Below are positions 1 to 5,617 of a stretch of DNA of 5,734 nucleotides, one piece after another. The stretch's first letter is position 1; each line of letters starts with the position of its first letter. The position numbers and the translations under genes were made by a program. The notes below the pieces were generated by a model. That model had not been told where the DNA came from and made no database searches. It saw nothing but the letters and a program-made list of their open reading frames with translations. Origin of the DNA: Candidatus Heimdallarchaeota archaeon. Lineage in GTDB: Archaea > Asgardarchaeota > Heimdallarchaeia > Hodarchaeales > S146-22. Location: contig WAPZ01000595.1 of NCBI GenBank assembly GCA_015520535.1, positions 1 through 5,734 of the forward strand. Direction: 5' to 3'.

Positions 1-131
1 ATTTAATTATATTTAAAGAAAAATTTATGGATAATGAGAAGCAAATAATTCTTATAATTCATTAAAAAAGAGTCTTTTAGGTAATAATGATTCTTATTCC
101 ATTGTATAGAGAACTTCTAGGTGAGTAAATT
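1..131 (+). promoter_or_regulatory. 5' region of the uS7 gene
   Basis: This is very AT-rich sequence ahead of uS7. A GGTGA at 120-124, 7 bases before the ATG at 132, is a good archaeal Shine-Dalgarno site. TTATAATT at 52-59 could serve as a TATA box with a start near 80, but in such AT-rich DNA this is weak. A reading frame open from the left edge to a TAA at 63-65 gives only 20 residues and does not look like the C-terminus of uS12, the usual upstream partner of uS7. No gene is called here. Confidence 0.4.
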
Positions 132-707
132 ATGTCTGAAGTTGAGGATTTCAAAATATTTAACAAATGGTCTTGCAAAGACGTTGAAGTCAAGGATATT
201 GCTTTAAAGCGTTACATACAACTAAGAGGCGGTATCATCCCTATTAGTGGTGGAAGACATGAACATGTCCGTTTTCATAAGAGCCATGTACATATTGTGG
301 AGCGCTTGGCCAATAAATTAATGTTTCATGGGGAAAACTCGGGAAAAAAACTCAAAGCATTAAAAATAGTTCATGATGCCTTTGTTATTATAGAAAACCG
401 TACTAGAAAAAATCCGATCCAGGTTTTGGTTGATGCTGTGGTTAATTGCGCCCCACGGGAAGAAACTACGCGAATTTCTTATGGTGGCATTGTCTATCAT
501 ACTGCCGTTGACTCCGCTCCCCAACGCCGCGTAGATCTTGCGCTCCGCTATATCACCGATGCCGTTCGTAAAAAAGCTTTTAATAATGTACGAACCATTG
601 CAGAAATCCTAGCCGAAGAATTAATGTTGGCTGCATCAGGTAATCCCAATTCAGTCGCCTTAAGAAAGAAACAAGAAGTAGAAAGAATTGCTTTAAGCGC
701 TCGCTAA
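132..707 (+). CDS. rps7: 30S ribosomal protein uS7 (archaeal S7)
   Basis: This is primary rRNA-binding protein uS7 of the small subunit; the family nucleates assembly of the 3' major domain of 16S rRNA (the head) and lines the E site. The 191-residue product is full length for the archaeal/eukaryotic form. It shows the conserved blocks FHKSHVHIVERLANKLM (about residues 48-64), NSGKKLKALKIVHDAFVII (69-87), NPIQVLVDAVVNCAPREETTRI (94-115), and TAVDSAPQRRVDLALRYI followed by AFNNVRTIAEILAEELMLAA. The C-terminus, NPNSVALRKKQEVERIALSAR, matches eukaryotic S5 and archaeal S7 and not bacterial S7. The ATG has GGTGA 7 bases upstream. Unlike the common archaeal order uS12-uS7-EF-2, the next gene is convergent, so any str-type operon is broken on the 3' side. 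The family call is near certain. Confidence 0.98.
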   Translation: MSEVEDFKIFNKWSCKDVEVKDIALKRYIQLRGGIIPISGGRHEHVRFHKSHVHIVERLANKLMFHGENSGKKLKALKIVHDAFVIIENRTRKNPIQVLVDAVVNCAPREETTRISYGGIVYHTAVDSAPQRRVDLALRYITDAVRKKAFNNVRTIAEILAEELMLAASGNPNSVALRKKQEVERIALSAR

Positions 708-709
708 GC

Positions 710-714
710 TTTTT
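710..714 (+). terminator. Short T tract after uS7
   Basis: Five T residues lie two bases after the uS7 stop codon, and further T-rich pyrimidine runs (about 737-770) follow inside the end of the convergent gene. Archaeal RNA polymerase can terminate at T tracts without a hairpin, so this is a plausible 3' end. The tract is short and the call is weak. Confidence 0.3.
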
Positions 715-730
715 ACAATTTCTGCTCTTT

Positions 731-1210
731 TCAATTTTCTTTTTCTTCGGAATTCACAGTTACGGGAGTAAATTTTTCTTTTCCATAACGAAACCAAAAA
801 ATCGTAAGAATAAGTGTTGAAAATCCGCCTATTATGCAACTGTAGCCAACAATAATTAACGCTAATGAGAATATGGAAAAACCGGGAAGGTAGAAGAAAA
901 TCTGTATACCTTCCACCACCAAATAGAAAATTATACTCACACCCAGTGTTATATTAAGCAGCTTTTCTATGAACGGGTTTGCAGTTGTAAAACTTTTTAG
1001 AAGCTCAATTTTCCTTCTAATTACAAGAATTCCCCATAAAATGCCAGCTACCCATCCTAACACAATATACGGAAATATTCTGCTTGATAAATCATTAGTA
1101 AACAGGAATCCGAGTGCCAATAATAAAATCACTAGACTTAAATTAAAAGCCAGCAATAAAATTGCGTACTCTATGGCCAATATTTTCTCATTTGAATAGT
1201 TTTGCTTCAT
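731..1210 (-). CDS. Hypothetical membrane protein, four predicted helices
   Basis: I do not recognise a family. The 159-residue product is strongly hydrophobic, with probable membrane segments near residues 13-37, 46-64, 86-108 and 112-140. A short basic and polar loop (IRRKIELLKS, about 64-73) follows segment 2, and the tail is charged (RYGKEKF to SEEKEN). The positive-inside rule puts the basic loop and the C-terminus in the cytoplasm. The ATG at 1208-1210 has a perfect GGTGAT at 1219-1224, 8 bases upstream, which supports both the reality of the gene and this start. It is convergent with uS7 and divergent from the roadblock-like gene, so it may share a control region with the latter. No catalytic or binding motif is visible. 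Confidence 0.8.
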   Translation of the reverse strand: MKQNYSNEKILAIEYAILLLAFNLSLVILLLALGFLFTNDLSSRIFPYIVLGWVAGILWGILVIRRKIELLKSFTTANPFIEKLLNITLGVSIIFYLVVEGIQIFFYLPGFSIFSLALIIVGYSCIIGGFSTLILTIFWFRYGKEKFTPVTVNSEEKEN

Positions 1211-1218
1211 CTTCCCGT

Positions 1219-1224
1219 ATCACC
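1219..1224 (-). promoter_or_regulatory. Shine-Dalgarno GGTGAT for the leftward membrane protein
   Basis: Read leftward this is GGTGAT, the full complement of the archaeal 16S 3' end AUCACC, 8 bases ahead of the ATG at 1210. It argues that translation begins here and that the reading frame running through it on the same strand (stop near 1188) is not a gene. Confidence 0.75.
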
Positions 1225-1262
1225 AATTCAAAATGAACATTATTAAAGAAGGCTTTAAGAGA

Positions 1263-1289
1263 GTTAAATGAGAAAAATCGTGATTTAAC
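1263..1289. repeat. Inverted repeat in divergent promoter region (possible operator)
   Basis: GTTAAAT (1263-1269) and ATTTAAC (1283-1289) form perfect 7-bp arms around a 13-base spacer. The repeat lies between the leftward membrane-protein gene and the rightward roadblock-like gene, in a 134-base region that must contain both promoters. A dimeric regulator site is possible. The arms are AT-rich, so chance is a real alternative. Confidence 0.3.
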
Positions 1290-1344
1290 GTTTACTCGTC
1301 CATGTCGTTCCATCCTTTTACAGATTTTCAGATAATATTCGGAT

Positions 1345-1719
1345 GTGTATGATTTGAATGCCACAGAAATTAAAGCGGTGCTAGAGAATTTGTATAAAAC
1401 GCTTTCTTTTGAATGTTTAATATTTTTTGATGAAATGGGGTTGCCTTCCGAAATCATTGGTGATAAAAATTTAGCAAAAGGAATTATCGGTAGCCAATTT
1501 TTACAAACCATACAATCTCAACTGCCAATTCCCATTAACATTGACAGAAAAAGCTATGATATTCTTTTAATGAATGAAAAAGGGGTAATTGCTAAAGAGG
1601 GTACTGCTGAAGAATATTTAATTGGTTTTTCTTTTGATAATGGCACAATTGTCGGCGCGATTTCGGACGTTGATCCCGGTATGCTCTTGTACGAATTACG
1701 ACAATTGCTTAAAACTTAA
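1345..1719 (+). CDS. Roadblock/LC7-like small protein
   Basis: The 124-residue product has the element order of a roadblock/LC7 (longin-related) domain: helix 1 (about 5-20), a strand-turn-strand ECLIFFDEMGLPSEIIGD (23-40) in which the FDEMGLPSE turn resembles the DxxGLP hairpin of the family, helix 2 (42-60), strand 3 (70-84), strand 4 (91-106) and a C-terminal helix (110-123). No transmembrane segment or catalytic motif is seen. Roadblock proteins usually dimerise and bind or regulate small GTPases, or act as scaffolds; no GTPase gene lies in the window. The start is GTG at 1345, because TAA at 1333 closes the frame upstream and there is no in-frame ATG. No Shine-Dalgarno site is evident, so a leaderless message is possible; TTTTACA near 1316-1322 sits at about the right distance to be its TATA box. 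UbiA follows after 56 bases. Existence is likely; the fold call is inferred from pattern, not from strong identity. Confidence 0.7.
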   Translation: MYDLNATEIKAVLENLYKTLSFECLIFFDEMGLPSEIIGDKNLAKGIIGSQFLQTIQSQLPIPINIDRKSYDILLMNEKGVIAKEGTAEEYLIGFSFDNGTIVGAISDVDPGMLLYELRQLLKT

Positions 1720-1775
1720 CACGTATGGCAATGTGTAGAATCACAAAGCATGGATAGATCTAGGGTGAAAAACTT

Positions 1776-2744
1776 ATGGTTTCAAAAAAAATTAAGTCAT
1801 ACATCAAGTTAATGCGACCGCAACAATATTACAAAAATCTGTTAGTTTATATTGGCGTCATTTTTGGCGACAAGCTCACGCAACTTGAATATGTGGCGTG
1901 GGCAACCGTGGGTTTTGTTGTTCTTTGCTTGATTTCTTCGAGTAGTTATGTACTCAATGACTTAAAAGACGCGGAAAAAGACCGTGCGCATCCAGAAAAA
2001 GCGTCACGGCCTATAGCTAGCGGTGTAATTAGTTCAAACGAAGCGTTAATTTTTGCGAGCCTTCTATTTATTTTGGGAATAAGCATTACACTTGCAATTC
2101 CAGTAAACCAACTCCCGACTACACATGGAAAATTTCTTTTCTTACTTATGGTACTTGTTGTGTTTACCACATCTCAGTCATATTCCTTAAAATTGAAAAA
2201 CGTGGTATTTTTAGATGTCACTTTAATTGCTTTAAATTATGTTTGGCGTGCCTTAGCTGGTGTTCTCCTTTTAGACATTGAGATCTCTCCGTGGCTTATT
2301 ATTTTAGGTTTTCTTGGTGCTTTATTTCTTGCACTATGCAAAAGAAAAGCTGATTTAGATTTCTTAGGCGAAAAAGCTCCATTACACAAGCCAGTCTTCC
2401 GTTATTATACAAATGAGCTGTTACAGCAAGCAATTACAATTACAGCCTCTACACTGATTTTGGCGTACTCTTTTTATTCTTTTTTCAGCAAGACCACCAT
2501 TGGTCATACTTATTTAGTAATTACCATCCCATTAGTAACTTTTACCATCTTTCGATATCTTTATTTACTGTCCCAAGGATCTAAAGTGGCACGAAGCCCG
2601 GAAAGGCTTTTTTTGGACAAACAATTACTGATAAGCGGGTTAGTAATCTTCCTCTTTTTCATCGCTACCATCTACACAAATGTGTTTGATCAGTTATTAG
2701 AGCCACTTTTTGTCTCATTCAATGATTTTTTTAATGACAAATAG
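1776..2744 (+). CDS. UbiA-family prenyltransferase, decaprenyl-phosphate phosphoribosyltransferase-like
   Basis: This is an integral-membrane prenyltransferase of 322 residues with about nine hydrophobic segments. The first aspartate-rich motif is NDLKDAEKDRAHPEKASRPI (residues 61-80), with Asp62, Asp65 and Asp69 to bind Mg2+ and the HPxKxxRPIASG continuation typical of decaprenylphosphoryl-5-phosphoribose synthases such as mycobacterial Rv3806c. The second region has YSLKLKN (136-142), LDVTLIA with Asp147, then WRALAG (157-162). ISPWL (170-174), CKRKADL (188-194) and a C-terminal SPERLFLDK (274-282) also fit that subfamily. Members move 5-phosphoribose from PRPP to a polyprenyl phosphate. 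Archaeal DGGGP synthase and quinone UbiA enzymes usually have a different first motif, so they are less likely. GGTGA at 1764-1768, 7 bases before the ATG, fixes the start. Family is certain; substrate is inferred. Confidence 0.93.
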   Translation: MVSKKIKSYIKLMRPQQYYKNLLVYIGVIFGDKLTQLEYVAWATVGFVVLCLISSSSYVLNDLKDAEKDRAHPEKASRPIASGVISSNEALIFASLLFILGISITLAIPVNQLPTTHGKFLFLLMVLVVFTTSQSYSLKLKNVVFLDVTLIALNYVWRALAGVLLLDIEISPWLIILGFLGALFLALCKRKADLDFLGEKAPLHKPVFRYYTNELLQQAITITASTLILAYSFYSFFSKTTIGHTYLVITIPLVTFTIFRYLYLLSQGSKVARSPERLFLDKQLLISGLVIFLFFIATIYTNVFDQLLEPLFVSFNDFFNDK

Positions 2745-2769
2745 CATAATTTCTTTTTCCTTTTATTTT

Positions 2770-2775
2770 GGTGAT
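2770..2775 (+). promoter_or_regulatory. Shine-Dalgarno GGTGAT that sets the PHP gene start
   Basis: GGTGAT lies 3 bases before the ATG at 2779. The open frame extends upstream to an ATG at 2710 inside the end of UbiA, but that would add 23 residues ahead of the metal-binding HxH motif, where PHP proteins normally begin. The site argues for 2779. Confidence 0.75.
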
Positions 2776-2778
2776 AAC

Positions 2779-3441
2779 ATGCTTAAAATAGACCTTCATG
2801 TTCATACACTTTGGTCAAAATGTTCAGGAATGGATCTCCACACTATCTTTAAAGTTGCAAAAAAACGTGGTCTTAATGGTCTTGCAATTACAGATCATAA
2901 TACAACTAAAGCGTTGCGACCAGCTAAAAAATTAGCCAAAAAATATAATCTTCTTCTTATTCCTGGTGTTGAAATAGATACAACACATGGTCATATCGCA
3001 GGATTGTTCGTCGAAAATACTATCTTTGGACCCAACACTAACGAAGTCCTTGCAACAATTCATGAGCTCGGTGGTCTTTCTGTTGCCACCCATCCTTACG
3101 ATAGCTTTCGAAAGAGTTACGGAATGAAAGGTCCAAAAACTAAAGTTGACGCCATTGAAGTGTTTAATTCGCGGTGTGTTTTTTCGCATTTTAACGCCAA
3201 ATCCCAAAGTTATGCCATACGACACCACAAATTGATTACAGCTGGCTCAGATGCGCATTTTTGGTTTGAAATTGGTAATGCTTATGTAGAAACGGAAGGT
3301 GACACCATAGATGATTTTCGTCAAGCACTTGAAAAACGTCAAGTCCGGATTTATGGTAAAAAAACGTTTGAACTTACTCAACCGTTAGGGTTTTTCGCCC
3401 GAAAATTCCGAAAGATAATCAAATATCCCGGTATCAATTAA
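2779..3441 (+). CDS. PHP-domain metal-dependent phosphoesterase
   Basis: The 220-residue soluble protein is a single PHP (polymerase and histidinol phosphatase) domain, which uses two or three metal ions to hydrolyse phosphate esters. The expected ligand set appears intact: DLHVHT (His7, His9), ITDHN (Asp39, His40), GVEI (Glu65), HGH (His70, His72), ATHPYD (His105), IEVFN (Glu127) and GSDAH (Asp158, His160). The last motif is the usual C-terminal signature. The size matches small stand-alone PHP proteins, such as those related to YciV/TrpH, with no extra domain. It starts 34 bases after UbiA and ends 35 bases before the YbhN-like gene, so it is probably co-transcribed with both. In this setting a phosphatase for a lipid-linked sugar phosphate, or for a soluble precursor, is plausible. 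Nuclease or nucleotide phosphatase activity, known in relatives, is the alternative. Confidence 0.93.
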   Translation: MLKIDLHVHTLWSKCSGMDLHTIFKVAKKRGLNGLAITDHNTTKALRPAKKLAKKYNLLLIPGVEIDTTHGHIAGLFVENTIFGPNTNEVLATIHELGGLSVATHPYDSFRKSYGMKGPKTKVDAIEVFNSRCVFSHFNAKSQSYAIRHHKLITAGSDAHFWFEIGNAYVETEGDTIDDFRQALEKRQVRIYGKKTFELTQPLGFFARKFRKIIKYPGIN

Positions 3442-3476
3442 TTAAGACATGATGATGAAATTTTTGGTGTAACAAT

Positions 3477-4598
3477 ATGAAAGAAAAAAATAATGTGCCT
3501 TCAAATCTTCAACATGAAGAAAACGTCTCTTCTTCGCCGTCACTTTTGACTACTGAAAGTACTGCACAAAAACAAAAAGGCGGTTTAAGTCATACGCTCG
3601 TGTCTCTTTTTATTCTTCTAGTAATTCTTGTGGCTTTGGTATGGTTTATTGGAATAGAAAACTTGATTAATGCAGCTTATTTTGTTCAAAAAAATCCCTT
3701 TCCTATATTTGCTTTTTTTTGTTTTTTTACAGCCGGATTTTTTTTCCGTGCCCTTCGGTGGAAAGTAATATTACAGCAGAAAACTTCTTCGTGGATACTT
3801 TTTCGCATTGCATTAGTAGCATGGTTTATCAATGGAATCACACCGGCACGTCTTGGCGACGCCGCTTCAATTTATTTGTTCGGAAAAGAAGCCGATGTTC
3901 GGTATTCTAAAGGTACTACATTGGTAATTTTGGATCGAATTCTCGATATTCTCGCATTAATTGTCATTTTTGCGTTTTTGCTGAGCTTTGTTGTTGTCGA
4001 TGCAAAACTCGGTAACGTTGGTTTGTTTTTCCTTATATTTAGCCTTCTCTTAGCTTTTTTTGCTTTGACATTTCTTCTCATTCTCGCCTACTACCCGCGT
4101 TTTTTTACTAAGGTTAATGACATTATCCTTGGAAATGTTAATTCGGCATTGGCAAAAAAGATTGATGCCTTAATTTATCAGTTCCACAATGAAGTCATAT
4201 CGTTGGGAAAAAATAAGGCGGCATTAGTTCTTGCCTTTCTGTTAGCATTTCCTACTTGGATATTCGAGAGCACAAGTGTGTTTTTAGTGGCACAAACCCT
4301 TAATATTAAGGTTAGTTTTTCGAACGCTGTCCTATCAGTTCTTTTTGGTTTTTTTTCAATGACACTACCCTTTACTATCGGTGGTTTTGGAACTTTCGAA
4401 GTGGCAATTGCAACAACGCTTTTTTTGCTTACGGCGATTCCCTATGATAAGGCATTGCTTATTGCATTCCTTGATCATGTAGTTCGACAAGTATATGTTG
4501 TTGTCGTTGGCGGTTTAGCATTATATTCATTTTCCGAAAGCATTCACAGCCTTATTACTCATAGCCGAGAGTTACGAACACGACTCAAAAAATCGTAG
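3477..4598 (+). CDS. YbhN/AglD-type flippase-like membrane protein (lysylphosphatidylglycerol synthase TM region)
   Basis: This polytopic protein of 373 residues belongs to the LPG_synthase_TM / UPF0104 group, whose members include the membrane half of MprF and archaeal AglD-like proteins. Family motifs are FRALRW (90-95), NGITPARLGDAASIYLF (119-135, matching the usual PgrlGd...R block), LDRILDILAL (152-161, equivalent to the ERxxD motif with Asp in place of Glu) and LPFTIGGFGTFE (297-308, the GGxGxxE motif). About eight hydrophobic segments are visible. A polar, Ser/Thr/Gln-rich N-terminal tail of about 38 residues precedes the first helix. There is no attached synthetase or glycosyltransferase domain. 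GGTG at 3466-3469 lies 7 bases before the ATG. As the last gene of the run after UbiA and PHP, it may translocate or process the lipid intermediate; that role is inferred. Confidence 0.95.
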   Translation: MKEKNNVPSNLQHEENVSSSPSLLTTESTAQKQKGGLSHTLVSLFILLVILVALVWFIGIENLINAAYFVQKNPFPIFAFFCFFTAGFFFRALRWKVILQQKTSSWILFRIALVAWFINGITPARLGDAASIYLFGKEADVRYSKGTTLVILDRILDILALIVIFAFLLSFVVVDAKLGNVGLFFLIFSLLLAFFALTFLLILAYYPRFFTKVNDIILGNVNSALAKKIDALIYQFHNEVISLGKNKAALVLAFLLAFPTWIFESTSVFLVAQTLNIKVSFSNAVLSVLFGFFSMTLPFTIGGFGTFEVAIATTLFLLTAIPYDKALLIAFLDHVVRQVYVVVVGGLALYSFSESIHSLITHSRELRTRLKKS

Positions 4599-4620
4599 CA
4601 AAAGCCGATAAAAACGCTCA

Positions 4621-4628
4621 TTTTTTTT
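4621..4628 (+). terminator. T8 terminator of the rightward operon
   Basis: Eight consecutive T residues lie 23 bases after the stop codon of the YbhN-like gene. A long T tract directly after the last gene of a run is the normal archaeal termination signal. No strong hairpin is needed or seen just upstream. Confidence 0.6.
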
Positions 4629-4692
4629 CAGTTTTAAAAAGAGTGATGCTTACAAAACCAGATACCTAGTATCCAGTAGAAAGACGCATTCA

Positions 4693-4711
4693 GGACTTAC
4701 AAAATAAGTCC
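4693..4711. repeat. Perfect 7-bp hairpin between convergent genes
   Basis: GGACTTA (4693-4699) and TAAGTCC (4705-4711) pair perfectly around a 5-base CAAAA loop. It sits between the T8 of the rightward operon and the T8 of the leftward gene and may protect the 3' ends or help termination in either direction. A weaker 5-bp dyad, GATAC-CTA-GTATC, lies at 4661-4673. Confidence 0.5.
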
Positions 4712-4720
4712 AAAATAAGG

Positions 4721-4728
4721 AAAAAAAA
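4721..4728 (-). terminator. T8 terminator of the leftward ACT-like gene
   Basis: The run of eight A on the + strand is a T8 tract on the transcribed strand, 12 bases beyond the stop of the leftward gene. The 4693-4711 hairpin lies just further downstream. Together with the T8 at 4621 it forms a two-way terminator region. Confidence 0.55.
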
Positions 4729-4740
4729 GACGGCAGAAGA

Positions 4741-5163
4741 TTAAATCGTCAAAACCGAGATTTCAACGTTTGCTACGCCGCGGATCTCCATTAATTGGTT
4801 CTTAAGTTCTTCTTGAGAAATGCTCATATCAATTGAATCAATGTATCCTTCATAAAGGCAGCGGTCGGCAGTGAAACAAAGTCCAGTGCTATATAATGTT
4901 CGGATTTTGCTTCTCATGAAGACTACGCCCAATTCTTGTAGAAAATCGGGGGATAATTCTCCGATTTCAATCGCCACTTTAATGACTTCGGATGATTTTG
5001 TTGGTATAATACGGATAATTTTTGTGCTAGGAGCTAAAATCATGACCGCATGGCCAGATCCTTCTTCAGAACTTTTTAATGATTGAATAAAATCAGCTGG
5101 CAATTGGATTGGTTTTTGTTCATCTAGAGTTACTACTTTAGCAATAGTGACAGTTTCGGACAC
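4741..5163 (-). CDS. Small protein with AbrB-like N-terminus and ACT-like C-terminus
   Basis: The 140-residue product appears to have two parts. Residues about 8-54 read as a SpoVT/AbrB-like half (KVVTLDEQKPIQLPADFIQSL, then AVMILAPSTKIIRIIPT), the beta-rich pattern with a central LP found in AbrB swapped-hairpin proteins. Residues about 59-140 fit an ACT-type ferredoxin-like fold: strand (VIKVAIEIGELS), helix (PDFLQELGVVFM), two strands (IRTLYSTGLCFT and RCLYEGYIDSIDMS), helix (SQEELKNQLMEI) and last strand after a typical GV turn (RGVANVEISVLTI). ACT domains bind amino acids or other small ligands and control enzymes or regulators. The start is GTG at 5161-5163, with GGAGG 7 bases upstream. 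The gene is alone in its orientation. It could be a ligand-responsive DNA-binding protein or a stand-alone sensor; Cys96 and Cys102 are noted without a known role. Both domain calls are from pattern only. Confidence 0.75.
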   Translation of the reverse strand: MSETVTIAKVVTLDEQKPIQLPADFIQSLKSSEEGSGHAVMILAPSTKIIRIIPTKSSEVIKVAIEIGELSPDFLQELGVVFMRSKIRTLYSTGLCFTADRCLYEGYIDSIDMSISQEELKNQLMEIRGVANVEISVLTI

Positions 5164-5170
5164 ACTCTTT

Positions 5171-5175
5171 CCTCC
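5171..5175 (-). promoter_or_regulatory. Shine-Dalgarno GGAGG for the ACT-like gene
   Basis: Read leftward this is GGAGG, 7 bases ahead of the GTG at 5163. It supports the GTG start. It differs from the GGTG-type sites of the other genes but pairs with the same 16S end (CCUCC). Confidence 0.7.
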
Positions 5176-5228
5176 AACAATTTCTATTTTTTTCTTTTTT
5201 CTTGGATATTAACCATTTTATCATTATC

Positions 5229-5236
5229 TTTATAAA
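5229..5236 (-). promoter_or_regulatory. TATA box TTTATAAA
   Basis: TTTATAAA is a close match to the archaeal TATA consensus. On the leftward strand it is preceded by an A-rich BRE-like TAAAA and would start transcription near 5207, giving a leader of about 44 bases to the ACT-like gene. Because the box is palindromic it could also drive rightward transcription starting near 5257-5260, exactly at the first hairpin of the candidate RNA. Confidence 0.5.
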
Positions 5237-5256
5237 TTTTAATTATTTTGTGGGTT

Positions 5257-5348
5257 GGGTGGTTAAATCATCTACCACCTTTGTGGCCGGATTTTGTAGC
5301 TTATTAAAGGTGACACGTGAGAAAGCATGTACCGGCCACTGTGCTTTT
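5257..5348 (+). ncRNA. Candidate small structured RNA with two hairpins, family unknown
   Basis: Two GC-richer hairpins stand out from very AT-rich surroundings. Hairpin 1 pairs GGTGGT (5258-5263) with ACCACC (5274-5279), plus a G-U pair below, around a 10-base loop. Hairpin 2 pairs GTGGCCGG (5283-5290) with CCGGCCAC (5332-5339), a perfect 8-bp stem enclosing 41 bases that may contain a short inner GCTT/AAGC stem (5299-5302 with 5323-5326) and the palindrome CACGTG (5314-5319). A T5 tract at 5344-5348 directly follows hairpin 2, and a TATA-like box lies about 26 bases before hairpin 1. Transcription start, two stems and a terminator are thus correctly spaced for a stand-alone RNA of about 90 bases on the + strand. 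I could not match it to tRNA, 5S, SRP, RNase P, C/D or H/ACA RNAs. The frame open across it (5202-5435) looks non-coding. The opposite strand remains possible. Confidence 0.4.
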
Positions 5349-5617
5349 TGTCATCGAGTGAATGGTGATTGGTTGTGTTATACTGGAAATTCTTTCTTTA
5401 TTATCTTAGAATTTATTATTCTTAAGGCAGGCTAGGCATAACTAATATTTTCTTTGGTTATACACGTTCTCTGTGTATTTCTTTGATGAATTATTGATAT
5501 TAAATTTTCGTGTTTCTACATATAACAAGTGTGTTACAATGATTGTGTTAATTAATATATTTATCTATTAAGTTTACATTATTCGTGGTATTTTTGTGTT
5601 ATTATATCTATTATTGA
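5349..5617. other. AT-rich non-coding stretch with small hairpins
   Basis: No convincing gene is seen. It holds an 8-bp hairpin with one bulge, CTTAGAAT paired with ATTCTTAAG (5405-5426, loop TTATT), possibly enclosed by GTTAT/ATAAC (5377-5381 with 5438-5442), and a 6-bp hairpin ATACAC/GTGTAT (5460-5478). A 14-bp dyad TAACA-AGTG-TGTTA lies at 5523-5536. Such features can arise by chance in sequence this AT-rich. It may be the promoter and leader of the truncated gene that starts at 5618. Confidence 0.45.

Noticed and set aside
3..65. C-terminal end of an upstream gene
   Set aside because: Only 20 codons are visible, with no recognisable pattern and no match to a uS12 tail.
1188..1511. Leftward 107-residue reading frame
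   Set aside because: It overlaps the roadblock-like gene on the opposite strand and the start of the leftward membrane protein, whose Shine-Dalgarno site lies inside it. It has no ribosome site of its own and no recognisable pattern.
1755..1762. 8-bp palindrome TAGATCTA before the UbiA ribosome site
   Set aside because: It is short, isolated and fits chance occurrence. No paired site was found.
2710..2778. Upstream extension of the PHP gene to ATG 2710
   Set aside because: It would overlap UbiA by 35 bases and add 23 residues ahead of the HxH motif. GGTGAT next to ATG 2779 is a better start.
5283..5339. tRNA-like reading of the 8-bp stem with TGTAGCTTA as a D-arm
   Set aside because: Only 41 bases lie between the stem halves, too few for a tRNA, and no T-loop GTTCRA sequence is present.
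5202..5435. 77-residue rightward frame with a CxxCH (CAFCH) motif, like a heme-binding site
   Set aside because: There is no ribosome site, it runs through the TATA box and both GC-rich hairpins, and it has no signal-peptide or cytochrome context. The motif is probably chance.
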